DNA from: an uncultured Verrucomicrobiota bacterium
GTDB taxonomy: Bacteria > Verrucomicrobiota > Verrucomicrobiia > Limisphaerales > UBA9464
Direction: 5' to 3'
Length of the DNA stretch: 64,000 nucleotides
Assembly: GCA_903907995.1 (NCBI GenBank)
Contig: CAIVQH010000012.1
Span: 1 to 64,000, forward strand
This document shows, one piece after another, positions 44,743-54,893 of the stretch. The first letter of the stretch is position 1. Every line of letters begins with the position of its first letter. The notes beneath the pieces were generated by a model, which was not told the DNA's origin, ran no database searches, and was given only the letters and a program-made list of their open reading frames with translations. A program made the translations under genes and the position numbers.

Positions 44743-46188
44743 ATGTTCGCCCAATCCGAGTTCGCCAAAATCCACAACCGCCGAACCTTCCTCGCGCGCT
44801 CGACCACGGGGCTGGGGCTGGCCGCGCTGGGCTCGCTGCTCGGCGAAAGCACGTTGGCGGGCGGCGTGGCCGAGCGCTCTGTGCCGGGCGTGCTGAAGAC
44901 GCTGCACTTCGCGCCGAAGGCCAAGCGCGTCATCTACCTCTTCCAGTCCGGGGCGCCGTCGCACATGGACCTGTTCGATCCGAAGCCGCACTTGCGCAAG
45001 GTGTCCGGCACGGAGCTGCCCGAGAGCATCCGCATGGGCCAGCGCATCACGGGCATGACCAGCGGACAGAAGCAGTTGCTCTGCGTCGGCTCGGCCTATG
45101 ATTTCAAACGCTACGGGCGCTGCGGCATGGAGCTGAGCGAGATCCTGCCGCACATCGGCTCGCTCGCGGACGACCTCTGCCTCGTCCGCTCGATGACGAC
45201 CGACCCGATCAACCATGATCCGGCCGTGACTTTCTTTGCCACCGGCAACCAGCAGCCGGGGCGGCCCACGATGGGTGCCTGGTCAAGCTACGGCCTCGGC
45301 AGCGAAAACAAGAACCTGCCGGCGTATGTCGTGCTGTTGAGCGGCGGCGGCGGGCAGCCCTTGCAGACGCGCTACTGGGGCAATGGCTTTCTGCCCGGAC
45401 AGCATCAGGGCGTGCAGTTTCGCGGGGCAGGGGACCCGGTGCTGTATGTGTCCAATCCGCCGGGCATTGATGCCACGACCCGGCGGCAGTTGCTGGATGG
45501 CGTGCAGGAGTTCAACCGCCAGTCCCTCGGCCGGCTGGGCGATCCGGAAATCCAGACGCGCATCGACGCCTACGAAATGGCCTACCGCATGCAGACCAGC
45601 GTGCCGGACCTCATGGACATCGCGAAGGAGCCCAAGGAAGTGCTCGAAATGTACGGCGCGGAACCGGGCAAGCCCTCCTATGCGAACAACTGCCTGCTGG
45701 CCCGCCGCCTGGCCGAGCGGGACGTGCGGTTCATCCAGCTCGTCCACCGCGACTGGGATCACCACGGCGACCTGCCGAACGAGATCAAACGCCAGGCCAT
45801 GGCCACCGACCGCGCGAGCGCCGCGCTCGTGAAGGACCTGAAGCAGCGCGGCCTGCTCGATGACACGCTGATTGTCTGGGGCGGCGAATTCGGCCGCACG
45901 AGCTACAGCCAGGGCGAGATCACGAAGGCCAGTTTCGGCCGCGACCATCACCCGCGCTGCTTCTCGCTGTGGATGGCCGGTGGCGGGGTGCGCCCCGGCT
46001 ACGTGCATGGCGCGACGGATGACTACGCCTACAATGTCGCCCGCGATCCGCTGCACGTGCATGACTTCCACGCCACGCTGCTGCACCTGCTCGGCATCGA
46101 CCACAAGCGCCTGACCTACCGCTTCGAAGGCCGCGATTTCCGCCTGACCGACGTGAGCGGCGAAGTGGAGCGGCGCATCCTCGCGTAA
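44743..46188 (+). CDS. DUF1501 family protein with twin-arginine signal
   Basis: 481 residues with the Tat motif NRRTFLARSTTGLGLAALG at residues 12-30, typical of this sulfatase/phosphatase-superfamily-related group. Conserved pieces include VIYLFQSGAPSHMDLFDPKP (N-terminal metal-site region), LVRSMTTDPINHDPAVTFFATG, RRLAERDVRFIQLVHRDWDHHG and IVWGGEFGRTSYSQG, with GRDHHPRCFSLWMAGGGV near the end. Members are exported, probably folded with metal in the cytoplasm. They occur almost always beside a DUF1549/DUF1553 protein, as here. The enzymatic reaction has not been established. Confidence 0.93.
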   Translation: MFAQSEFAKIHNRRTFLARSTTGLGLAALGSLLGESTLAGGVAERSVPGVLKTLHFAPKAKRVIYLFQSGAPSHMDLFDPKPHLRKVSGTELPESIRMGQRITGMTSGQKQLLCVGSAYDFKRYGRCGMELSEILPHIGSLADDLCLVRSMTTDPINHDPAVTFFATGNQQPGRPTMGAWSSYGLGSENKNLPAYVVLLSGGGGQPLQTRYWGNGFLPGQHQGVQFRGAGDPVLYVSNPPGIDATTRRQLLDGVQEFNRQSLGRLGDPEIQTRIDAYEMAYRMQTSVPDLMDIAKEPKEVLEMYGAEPGKPSYANNCLLARRLAERDVRFIQLVHRDWDHHGDLPNEIKRQAMATDRASAALVKDLKQRGLLDDTLIVWGGEFGRTSYSQGEITKASFGRDHHPRCFSLWMAGGGVRPGYVHGATDDYAYNVARDPLHVHDFHATLLHLLGIDHKRLTYRFEGRDFRLTDVSGEVERRILA

Positions 46189-46259
46189 GGCTCACAAAAA
46201 GCCGGGCATGCGTTTGAGGACGCGATCGCCGTTTGTGACAGGCGAGCCAACGGGTGCGC

Positions 46260-46289
46260 AGGTGGGGTATCGCTGCGGCGATACCCTAA
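46260..46289. repeat. Stem-loop element, copy A
   Basis: AGGTGGGGTATCGCTGCGGC and the following bases form a 9-bp stem (GGGTATCGC with GCGATACCC) and a TGCG loop. A second copy in inverse orientation lies at 46551-46580 and differs by a compensating pair (T-A here, C-G there). It lies in the 549-nt gap after the DUF1501 gene. Confidence 0.7.
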
Positions 46290-46550
46290 CTTCGCCGCCC
46301 GCCAGCGCAGCGCCGCAGGCGGCCGGCCACCCCAGACCTGAAGAGCTGCTTTAGCGGCGGGCAAGTTCCCCTTGGGCTCGGGAAAGGCGGGATATCTCCT
46401 TCTGCTTGCGTTTGACACAAGTCTTCGCAGAGACGGTGCGCCTCCGGCAAAAGTGCAGCCAAGGTCGGGGAGCTGCTGGGGTTGCCAGGGTGTTACGAAA
46501 GCGCCCGTGCATAAGCGCCCCGACGGCGCTGGCGCTGGTCGGGGCGAGAA
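46290..46550. other. Non-coding stretch between two inverted stem-loop copies
   Basis: About 260 nt with no convincing reading frame. It has local palindromic GC-rich pieces (GCGCCCCGACGGCGCTGGCGC near 46513) and a short block, CTCCGGCAAAAGTGCAGCC. It may be the interior of a mobile or structured-RNA element whose ends are the two stem-loops; this is inference. Confidence 0.4.
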
Positions 46551-46580
46551 TATGGGCATCGCCGCAGCGATGCCCCACCT
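46551..46580. repeat. Stem-loop element, copy B (inverted relative to copy A)
   Basis: TATGGGCATCGCCGCAGCGA and the following bases form a 9-bp stem (GGGCATCGC with GCGATGCCC) with a CGCA loop. Its reverse complement matches copy A over about 26 of 28 positions. One stem pair is changed on both sides, so pairing is kept. Confidence 0.7.
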
Positions 46581-46670
46581 GCGACATGGGTTAATCTGCT
46601 CTTCGCGAACGCCGATCGGATCGTGGGCGTTCGCAATTCCCATGCGCTGGCCCGCAAACGGCGTCCCGAT

Positions 46671-46706
46671 AAAAACAAAACCGCCCGGCTTGAGGCCGGG
46701 CGGTTT
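46671..46706 (-). terminator. Rho-independent terminator of the aquaporin gene
   Basis: On the minus strand, CCGCCCGGC pairs with GCCGGGCGG (46695-46703 and 46681-46689; 5-nt loop) and is followed by TTTTGTTTTT. It lies 31 nt downstream of the aquaporin stop codon. Confidence 0.9.
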
Positions 46707-46737
46707 GACAACGGGTTGTTGAAGCGGAGCGCGCGAA

Positions 46738-47290
<553 letters not shown>

Positions 47291-47494
47291 GGGTGGGGCG
47301 GGGTGAGAGGTTGGCGGACCAGAGCGCATGGTTTTTAACCGGCGGCTGAACCTGCGTAAAGCCTCCTGTCGGCGACGTTTTGCCGCGGGTGCGGAAAAAA
47401 ACCAAAAAACGTATTGCACCGAAGCTGCCGGTTGATACTTTCTGCGCTCCCGTTGCCGTCCCTGGGGGGATGGCGCATTACACTTTAGGCCGCA

Positions 47495-47887
47495 ATGCCC
47501 ACGATTAACCAGTTGGTCCGCAAGGGCCGCACGAAGGTCAAGTTCAAGAGCAAGTCTCCCGCGTTGGAGAATGCTCCATTCCGCCGTGGCGTCTGCCTGC
47601 AGGTCATGACCCGCACGCCGAAGAAGCCGAACTCCGCCATGCGTAAGGTCGCCAAGGTGCGCCTCACCAACGGCTACGAGGTGATCGCCTACATTCCTGA
47701 CGAGGGCCACAACCTCCAGGAGCACTCCATCGTGCTCGTGCGCGGTGGCCGTGTGAAGGATCTTCCCGGTGTGCGCTATCACATCGTCCGTGGCACGCTC
47801 GACGCCGCCGGTGTCGAAAAACGCCGCGTCAGCCGTTCCAAGTACGGCGTCAAGCGCCCGAAGGCTGCCAAAACCGCCGCCAAGTAA
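47495..47887 (+). CDS. rpsL: 30S ribosomal protein S12
   Basis: 130 residues, [12 protein letters not shown], the universal S12 start. The decoding-site segment [20 protein letters not shown] and the loop [31 protein letters not shown] are present, including the lysines whose changes give streptomycin resistance elsewhere. The C-terminus is slightly extended ([10 protein letters not shown]). It opens the str cluster; no clear Shine-Dalgarno site is seen before the ATG. Confidence 0.99.
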   Translation: MPTINQLVRKGRTKVKFKSKSPALENAPFRRGVCLQVMTRTPKKPNSAMRKVAKVRLTNGYEVIAYIPDEGHNLQEHSIVLVRGGRVKDLPGVRYHIVRGTLDAAGVEKRRVSRSKYGVKRPKAAKTAAK

Positions 47888-47917
47888 CATTTTTTCCGTC
47901 CCGAACCTGTTCTTTGT
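47888..47917 (+). promoter_or_regulatory. Leader element before rpsG, shared with rpsJ
   Basis: The gap between rpsL and rpsG begins with a TTTCCGTC block and ends with AACCTGTTCTTTGT directly against the ATG. The same 14-nt end and the same TTTCCGTC start occur in the gap before rpsJ (50702-50739). It contains no Shine-Dalgarno sequence, so it may be a translation-initiation or RNA-processing signal (inference). Confidence 0.55.
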
Positions 47918-48391
47918 ATGTCTCGTCGTCGTCAAGCGATCAAGCGGTCCGTCACTGCGGACGCCAAGTTTAACAGCCTGCTCGTTGGCCGTCTGGTCAA
48001 CGTGATCATGAGGAGCGGCAAGAAGAATGTGGCCCAGCGCATCGTTTACGGCGCGCTCGACACCCTTGCCGAGAAGAACCCCGGCGTGAACTCGCTGGAA
48101 ATCCTCCAGCGCTCGATTGAGAACGCCAAGCCGCGCATCGAGACCAAGCCCCGCCGCGTCGGTGGTGCGACCTATCAGGTTCCGATGGAAATCCCTGGCG
48201 AACGCCAGACCGCTCTGGCCATGCGCTGGATCGTTGACTTTGCCGATGCCCGCAAGGGTGTGCCCATGCAGCAGGCGCTCGCCTCCGAACTGATGGAAGC
48301 CTATCAGGGCCAAGGCGGCGCGATCCGCAAGCGGGATGACGTGCACAAGATGGCGCAGGCCAACAAGGCGTTTGCCCACTTCCGCTGGTAG
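47918..48391 (+). CDS. rpsG: 30S ribosomal protein S7
   Basis: 157 residues beginning MSRRRQAIKR. Typical S7 features: FNSLLVGRLVNVIMRSGKKN, the GVNSLEILQRSIENAKPRIE region, and the 16S-rRNA-binding RVGGATYQVPMEI followed by RQTALAMRWIVDFADARKG. The C-terminus KRDDVHKMAQANKAFAHFRW is standard. It binds the 3' major domain of 16S rRNA and organises the head of the 30S subunit. Confidence 0.99.
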   Translation: MSRRRQAIKRSVTADAKFNSLLVGRLVNVIMRSGKKNVAQRIVYGALDTLAEKNPGVNSLEILQRSIENAKPRIETKPRRVGGATYQVPMEIPGERQTALAMRWIVDFADARKGVPMQQALASELMEAYQGQGGAIRKRDDVHKMAQANKAFAHFRW

Positions 48392-48412
48392 TCTTGGAAT
48401 TGACCATCATTT

Positions 48413-48443
48413 CGCCCCGTGGGCAACCCGGGGCGTTTTTCTT
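48413..48443 (+). terminator. Terminator-like hairpin between rpsG and fusA
   Basis: CGCCCCG (48413-48419) pairs with CGGGGCG (48429-48435) across a 9-nt loop, followed by T5 and CTT. It sits 21 nt after the rpsG stop and 33 nt before fusA. It may act as an attenuator that lowers expression of the downstream genes, or fusA may have its own promoter beyond it. Confidence 0.75.
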
Positions 48444-48475
48444 CCCCACGAACAAAGCTTTTCCCGACCGAGAAC

Positions 48476-50701
<2,226 letters not shown>

Positions 50702-50739
50702 CTTTCCGTCGAAACCATAAACTTCAACCTGTTCTTTGT
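50702..50739 (+). promoter_or_regulatory. Leader element before rpsJ, shared with rpsG
   Basis: After the fusA stop the gap reads CTTTCCGTC... and ends AACCTGTTCTTTGT directly before the ATG, an exact 14-nt copy of the end of the rpsL-rpsG gap. A 14-nt insert in the middle distinguishes the two. See the rpsG element. Confidence 0.55.
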
Positions 50740-51048
50740 ATGGCTGGACAACGCATCCGCATCCGATTGAAGGCCTATGACCACCGGGTGATTGACGCTT
50801 CCGCGAGTGAAATCGTGGAGACCGTCAAACGCTCGGGAGCCCGTGTCGCCGGCCCCATTCCGCTTCCCACCAAAATCGAGCGCGTCACTGTGCACCGCTC
50901 GCCCCACGTGGATAAAAAATCTATGGAATCCTTCGAGCAGCGCACTCACAAGCGCCTCCTGGACATCCTCGACCCCACCGCCAAGACCGTGGACGAGCTC
51001 AAGAAGCTCAACCTGCCGGCCGGTGTGGACATCACCATCAAAATCTAG
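50740..51048 (+). CDS. rpsJ: 30S ribosomal protein S10
   Basis: 102 residues: [42 protein letters not shown], then [26 protein letters not shown] and the C-terminal [11 protein letters not shown]. All are canonical for S10, which binds the 30S head and also serves in NusB/E antitermination. It is followed 11 nt later by rplC, without a terminator. Confidence 0.99.
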   Translation: MAGQRIRIRLKAYDHRVIDASASEIVETVKRSGARVAGPIPLPTKIERVTVHRSPHVDKKSMESFEQRTHKRLLDILDPTAKTVDELKKLNLPAGVDITIKI

Positions 51049-51059
51049 TCCACCAGACC

Positions 51060-51806
51060 ATGCCTCTCGCTCTTATCGGTAAAAAGCTGGGTCATACCCG
51101 CGTTTATGACGCGAACGGTGTGATGACCCCCGTGACGGTCGTGCTCGTCGGCCCCAACCGCGTCCTTCAGGTCAAATCGAAGGACGGCAAGGACGGCTAC
51201 AACGCCGTCCAGATGGGCTTCGATGACCAGAAGGAACAGCGCCTGACGAAGCCGCTGCTCGGTCACATCAAGAAGCACAACGGCGTCGCCGTGAAGCGCA
51301 TCCGCGAATTCCGCGACTTCACCAAGGCGGTCAAGCCCGGCGACATCGTCGGCGCGGACCTCTTTGCGGTCGGCCAGTTCGTCGATTGCATCGGCACCAC
51401 CAAGGGCCGCGGCTTCGAAGGCGTCGTGAAGCGCCATAATTTCGCCGGCGGCGACATGACCCACGGTGCGAAGGGCTGGCATCGCCGGTCCGGCGCCATC
51501 GGTCAGCGCCTCTTCCCCGGCACCGTCATGCGCGGCATGAAGATGCCCGGTCACATGGGCCAGGTGCAGCGCACCGCCCAGAATCTCGAGGTCGTCCAGG
51601 TCCGCCCCGAGGACAATGTCCTCCTGATCCGCGGCAGCTTCCCGGGCAGCGAGGGCGACTACTGCGTCGTCCGCGAGTCCAAGAAGATCGGGATCGACTC
51701 CGACCGCTTCAAGCACATCTTGGCAGTCCGCCAGAAGGCAAAGGACACCGCCGCCAGTGGTGGTGCGAAAAAAGACGAGAAGAAGGCTGCGGCCAAGAAG
51801 AAGTAA
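51060..51806 (+). CDS. rplC: 50S ribosomal protein L3
   Basis: 248 residues: MPLALIGKKLGHTRVYDANG, the RNA-binding centre FEGVVKRHNFAGGDMTHGAKGWHRRSGAIGQRLFPGTVMRGMKMPGHMG, and VRPEDNVLLIRGSFPGSEGDYCVVRES. These are L3 signatures near the peptidyl-transferase region. The lysine-rich tail (GGAKKDEKKAAAKKK) is an extension relative to many bacteria. It is cotranscribed with rpsJ and rplD. Confidence 0.98.
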   Translation: MPLALIGKKLGHTRVYDANGVMTPVTVVLVGPNRVLQVKSKDGKDGYNAVQMGFDDQKEQRLTKPLLGHIKKHNGVAVKRIREFRDFTKAVKPGDIVGADLFAVGQFVDCIGTTKGRGFEGVVKRHNFAGGDMTHGAKGWHRRSGAIGQRLFPGTVMRGMKMPGHMGQVQRTAQNLEVVQVRPEDNVLLIRGSFPGSEGDYCVVRESKKIGIDSDRFKHILAVRQKAKDTAASGGAKKDEKKAAAKKK

Positions 51807-51820
51807 CGAGGGACTGATCC

Positions 51821-52453
51821 ATGAAACTTCCAGTTCAAACTTTGGCCGGCGCGACTGCCGGCGACCTCGAAATCCAGTTCGAGGTCATCGAGGACAACAA
51901 GGGCCAGCAGGCCGTCCACGACACCGTGGTCGCCTACCGCGCCGGTCTCCGCCGCGGCACTGCCGCGACCAAGACCATGGGCGAGGTTGCCGGCTCCGGC
52001 AAAAAGCCCTGGCGTCAGAAGGGCACCGGCCGCGCCCGTGCGGGCTCCTTCGCCTCGCCCCTGTGGCGTGGCGGCGGTGTCACCCACGGTCCCCAGCCCC
52101 GTGACTTCAGCAAGAAGGTCAACATCAAGGTCAAGCGCCTCGCCCTGCGCCGCGCGCTGAGCGAACGCATCAAGGCGGGCGATGTCATCGTCATTGACGA
52201 CATCCAGCTGGCGGCGTCCAAGACGAAGGACTTCGTCAAGGTGCTCCAGCAGCTCGACCTGACCGACAAGACGTCGCTCTTCCTCGTCGGCGGTGAGAAC
52301 CGCAACGTGGAGCTCGCCTCGCGCAACATTCAGGGCGTCGCCCTCACCACTGGCAAGTCCGTCATCACCTACGACCTGCTGAAATACGACAAACTGGTGT
52401 TCACCAAGGCCGGCTTCGAACAGATTGAGGCGCGTCTCATCCGGAAAGACTGA
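51821..52453 (+). CDS. rplD: 50S ribosomal protein L4
   Basis: 210 residues starting MKLPVQTLAGATAG. The tunnel-lining loop is visible as RGTAATKTMGEVAGSGKKPWRQKGTGRARAGSFASPLWRGGGVTHGP, followed by the globular part (ALRRALSERIKAGDVIVIDD; LFLVGGENRNVELASRN). In enteric bacteria L4 also regulates its own operon; that is not shown here. It starts 15 nt after rplC and is followed by rplW after 6 nt. Confidence 0.98.
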   Translation: MKLPVQTLAGATAGDLEIQFEVIEDNKGQQAVHDTVVAYRAGLRRGTAATKTMGEVAGSGKKPWRQKGTGRARAGSFASPLWRGGGVTHGPQPRDFSKKVNIKVKRLALRRALSERIKAGDVIVIDDIQLAASKTKDFVKVLQQLDLTDKTSLFLVGGENRNVELASRNIQGVALTTGKSVITYDLLKYDKLVFTKAGFEQIEARLIRKD

Positions 52454-52458
52454 AGCTT

Positions 52459-52746
52459 ATGAAGCTCACCCCTTTTGACATCATCAAGACGGTCAAGATC
52501 ACGGAGAAGGCCAACCTTCAGACCGAGAAGTTCAACAAGTACACCCTCGCCACCGACCCCCGCGCCACCGCGCCGGAGATCAAGGCGGCGGTCGAAGAGC
52601 TGTTCAAGGTCAAGGTCGTCAAGGTCAACACCATGAACGTCCGCGGCAAGGTCCGCCGCCAGTTCACCAAGGCCGCCGGTCGCACCAGCGACTGGAAGAA
52701 GGCCATCGTCACCCTCAAGAAGGGCGACAAGATCTCGCTGAACTGA
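52459..52746 (+). CDS. rplW: 50S ribosomal protein L23
   Basis: 95 residues: ITEKANLQTEKFNKYTLATDPRATAPEIKAAVEELFKVKVVKVNTMNVRGKVRR is the full L23 core, which sits at the tunnel exit and binds trigger factor and SRP. It is the last ribosomal gene here: a strong terminator follows 22 nt later, and rplB, which usually comes next, is absent from the window. Confidence 0.97.
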   Translation: MKLTPFDIIKTVKITEKANLQTEKFNKYTLATDPRATAPEIKAAVEELFKVKVVKVNTMNVRGKVRRQFTKAAGRTSDWKKAIVTLKKGDKISLN

Positions 52747-52767
52747 GTTCGGCGGTCTCTTTCAAGC

Positions 52768-52807
52768 AAGGCGCGTGGAATTTTCCACGCGCCTTTTTTT
52801 TGTTTTT
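52768..52807 (+). terminator. Rho-independent terminator ending the ribosomal cluster
   Basis: GGCGCGTGGAA (52770-52780) pairs with TTCCACGCGCC (52783-52793) and is followed by eight T and then TGTTTTT. It is one of the strongest terminators in the window. Confidence 0.95.
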
Positions 52808-52956
52808 GGACCACGGATCACACGGATCAATCCGCTTCAACGCTCCAACCGATAGCCGCGACCGCGAACCGGTAGGGATGGTGCGCCGCGCCGTCCCCGT
52901 CGCCGAGCGCAGCGTCAGGCGACGGAACGAATGCCCGCAGCGTACGCATTCCGCCA

Positions 52957-52996
52957 TTGAACGTTGAACGTTGAACGTTGGATGTTCAACGTTCAA
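52957..52996. repeat. Heptamer tandem repeat folding into a 13-bp hairpin
   Basis: TTGAACG units are repeated and then inverted: TTGAACGTTGAAC (52964-52976), a 7-nt loop, GTTCAACGTTCAA (52984-52996), with one more unit before the left arm. The hairpin ends 15 nt before the radical SAM start codon and could affect its translation. Upstream (52809-52955) there is other repeat-like sequence (ACCACGGATCACACGGATC) but no gene. Confidence 0.7.
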
Positions 52997-53010
52997 AGCC
53001 GCGCCTTGCC

Positions 53011-53988
53011 ATGCCCATCGCTACCACCAGCTATCCCGAGAGTCTGGGGGAACGCGACGCCTGGATCATGGGGCATCGTCCAAACCTCGATCCGCAGCGC
53101 GCCGCCCTTCTTTTGGACCGTCCCGCCGGCACCCTGATCGAGGAGGAGCCAGATGCGACCGGTCAACTTCGCCGCTCGCTCACGGTTTTCCTCACCAATC
53201 GCGAGTGCCCCTGGCGCTGCCTGATGTGCGATCTCTGGCGGCACACGACCCTGCACTCCGTGCCAGTCGGGGTGATTCCCCGGCAGATCGACTCGGCCCT
53301 GGCTGCCGCGCGTGGGCCATTCGCTCAGCTCAAGCTTTACAACGCGGGCAGCTTTTTCGATGCCGGGGCCATCCCGACGGCGGATCATCCGGCCATCGCC
53401 GAGCGCTGCCGGAATTTTTCGCGCGTGGTCATTGAGTGCCACCCGTCGCTGGTGCGCGAGCATATCCTGCGCTTCCGCGATCAGCTGGGGACAACCCGGC
53501 TGGAAGTCGCGATGGGCTTGGAGACGGCCCATGCCGACGTGCTGGCGAAGCTCAACAAGCGGATGACGACCGATGATTTCGCCCGGGCCGCTGCCTTCCT
53601 GCGGACGCACGGCATGGATGTCCGGGTGTTTCTGTTGGTGAAGCCGCCCTTTCTCAGCGACCCGTCCGCCTTGGAATGGACGGTGCGTTCAGTGGAATTC
53701 GCCTTCGAGAGCGGGGCGAACGTGGTCTCCCTGATTCCGACCCGGCTTGGGAACGGGGCGCTGGAGGCGCTTGCCCGCTCCGGTGATTTCACGCCGCCCA
53801 CGCTTTCGCTGTATGAGGCGGCGGTGGATTCGGCCTTTGCTCAGGTTCAGGGCCGGGGCCGACTGTTTGCCGATCTATGGGATCTGGAACGCTTCAGTGA
53901 TGAGCCGTCCACGTTTCCCCAACGGTACGCCCGCCTGGAGGAAATGAACCGACGACAGAGGGTGCTGTCCCGGATTCCCACCGTGTAG
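53011..53988 (+). CDS. Radical SAM protein (TIGR01210-like)
   Basis: 325 residues from ATG 53011. The [4Fe-4S] motif is CPWRCLMC (Cys66, Cys70, Cys73), a CX3CX2C radical-SAM signature. The next regions (LKLYNAGSFFDAGAIP; VVIECHPSLV; VAMGLETAHADVLAKLNKRMT; DVRVFLLVKPPFLSD) match a group I know as TIGR01210. Its archaeal members (RaSEA) act in archaeosine synthesis; the bacterial function is not settled. The enzyme reduces S-adenosylmethionine to a deoxyadenosyl radical. The start is set by the conserved region rather than by a ribosome site; a hairpin repeat lies just upstream. Confidence 0.85.
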   Translation: MPIATTSYPESLGERDAWIMGHRPNLDPQRAALLLDRPAGTLIEEEPDATGQLRRSLTVFLTNRECPWRCLMCDLWRHTTLHSVPVGVIPRQIDSALAAARGPFAQLKLYNAGSFFDAGAIPTADHPAIAERCRNFSRVVIECHPSLVREHILRFRDQLGTTRLEVAMGLETAHADVLAKLNKRMTTDDFARAAAFLRTHGMDVRVFLLVKPPFLSDPSALEWTVRSVEFAFESGANVVSLIPTRLGNGALEALARSGDFTPPTLSLYEAAVDSAFAQVQGRGRLFADLWDLERFSDEPSTFPQRYARLEEMNRRQRVLSRIPTV

Positions 53989-54008
53989 CAACTGCTTTTG
54001 GTTTCCGC

Positions 54009-54764
54009 TCAACCCCGCCGCACCGCGCCATCGCTGCCCATCCGCGCGATGAAATCGAACCGGTCGGGTGCCAGGCAGAGCGAAACATCGTCTGCCAGTT
54101 CTGGGATCCCGAGCAGGCGCCGGCCGTTGGAGGCGTGCTGGATGACCGATGTCAGATTGTCTCGGGACGTTCGGAAGAGCTGACGCGCAATCTGGGCGGC
54201 ATCCCCAATCTCCCCTTTCTCCGCCACCGGCCAAATGCGATCCGCCAGTGCGCCCGCACCCAAAGTGTCCTCATAGGCAGCTTGAGCACCGGTGCCAGCG
54301 CAGACGAACAGCACATGGTCGGACACATTTTGGCGGAGCCAATCCGCCGTGGCACCGAGATTGGCGAAGGAGGCCACGAGCACATGGCGGGCTCCGGCAC
54401 AGGCACGGAGAGCGAGCGTGCCGTTCGTGGTCGTCATTGCGATCTCGTTGCCGGCAACTCGTTCGGGGGTGAATTCGCGTGGCGAATTGCCGAGACCAAA
54501 GTCGGTGCCGCCCGTTTGGGCGGCGCGGATTCGCAGCCCGTTGCGTTCGCCGGCCAGCAGAATGTCGGGCGAGCGGGCGCGCCAGGCGAGGGCCTCGGCG
54601 ATATCGTTCACCGGATATATTGCTGTGGCCCCGTTGGCCAGCGCCTGCAGCATCGTCGAGGTCGCGCGCAGCACGTCGAACACCACGCAGGTCGTGGCCG
54701 AGAGATCACGGCCGGCGAGCGCGGCAAATTCCGCAGGCGTAAAGAGGACATCGAGCGAGCGCAT
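54009..54764 (-). CDS. comB: 2-phosphosulfolactate phosphatase-like protein (ComB family)
   Basis: 251 residues. The family signatures CVVFDVLRATSTMLQALANGA and AIYPVNDIAEALAW are present, with the metal-binding-region segments LLAGERNGLRI and TTTNGTLALRACAGA. ComB hydrolyses 2-phosphosulfolactate in coenzyme M or sulfolactate pathways (EC 3.1.3.71), but homologues occur widely in bacteria lacking coenzyme M. No ComA, ComC or sulfonate genes are near, so the natural substrate is open. It is convergent with the radical SAM gene. Confidence 0.8.
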   Translation of the reverse strand: MRSLDVLFTPAEFAALAGRDLSATTCVVFDVLRATSTMLQALANGATAIYPVNDIAEALAWRARSPDILLAGERNGLRIRAAQTGGTDFGLGNSPREFTPERVAGNEIAMTTTNGTLALRACAGARHVLVASFANLGATADWLRQNVSDHVLFVCAGTGAQAAYEDTLGAGALADRIWPVAEKGEIGDAAQIARQLFRTSRDNLTSVIQHASNGRRLLGIPELADDVSLCLAPDRFDFIARMGSDGAVRRG

Positions 54765-54781
54765 GGCGATGAGTGAGGATG

Positions 54782-54893
54782 AATTTGGAAAGCAGGAAAA
54801 CAGGAAAGAAGAGGCGGGCAGTATGAACAGAACGGACCGAATTCAGAGTTGCGATCGGTCTGGGTTTTTTCCTGTTTTCCTGCTTTCCAAATT
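54782..54893. repeat. Perfect 26-bp inverted repeat element
   Basis: Arms 54782-54807 and 54868-54893 (AATTTGGAAAGCAGGAAAAC... and its exact inverse) flank a 60-nt spacer. Each arm contains the repeated unit GCAGGAAAA/CAGGAAA. The right arm reaches the stop codon of the glycosylase gene on the minus strand. It is probably a dispersed intergenic repeat; the T-run in the minus-strand reading might also aid termination. Confidence 0.8.

Noticed and set aside
47405-47440. Possible sigma-70 promoter for rpsL (TTGCAC with TACTTT 16 nt later)
   Set aside because: Plausible, but weak and one of several alternatives; not listed as a feature.
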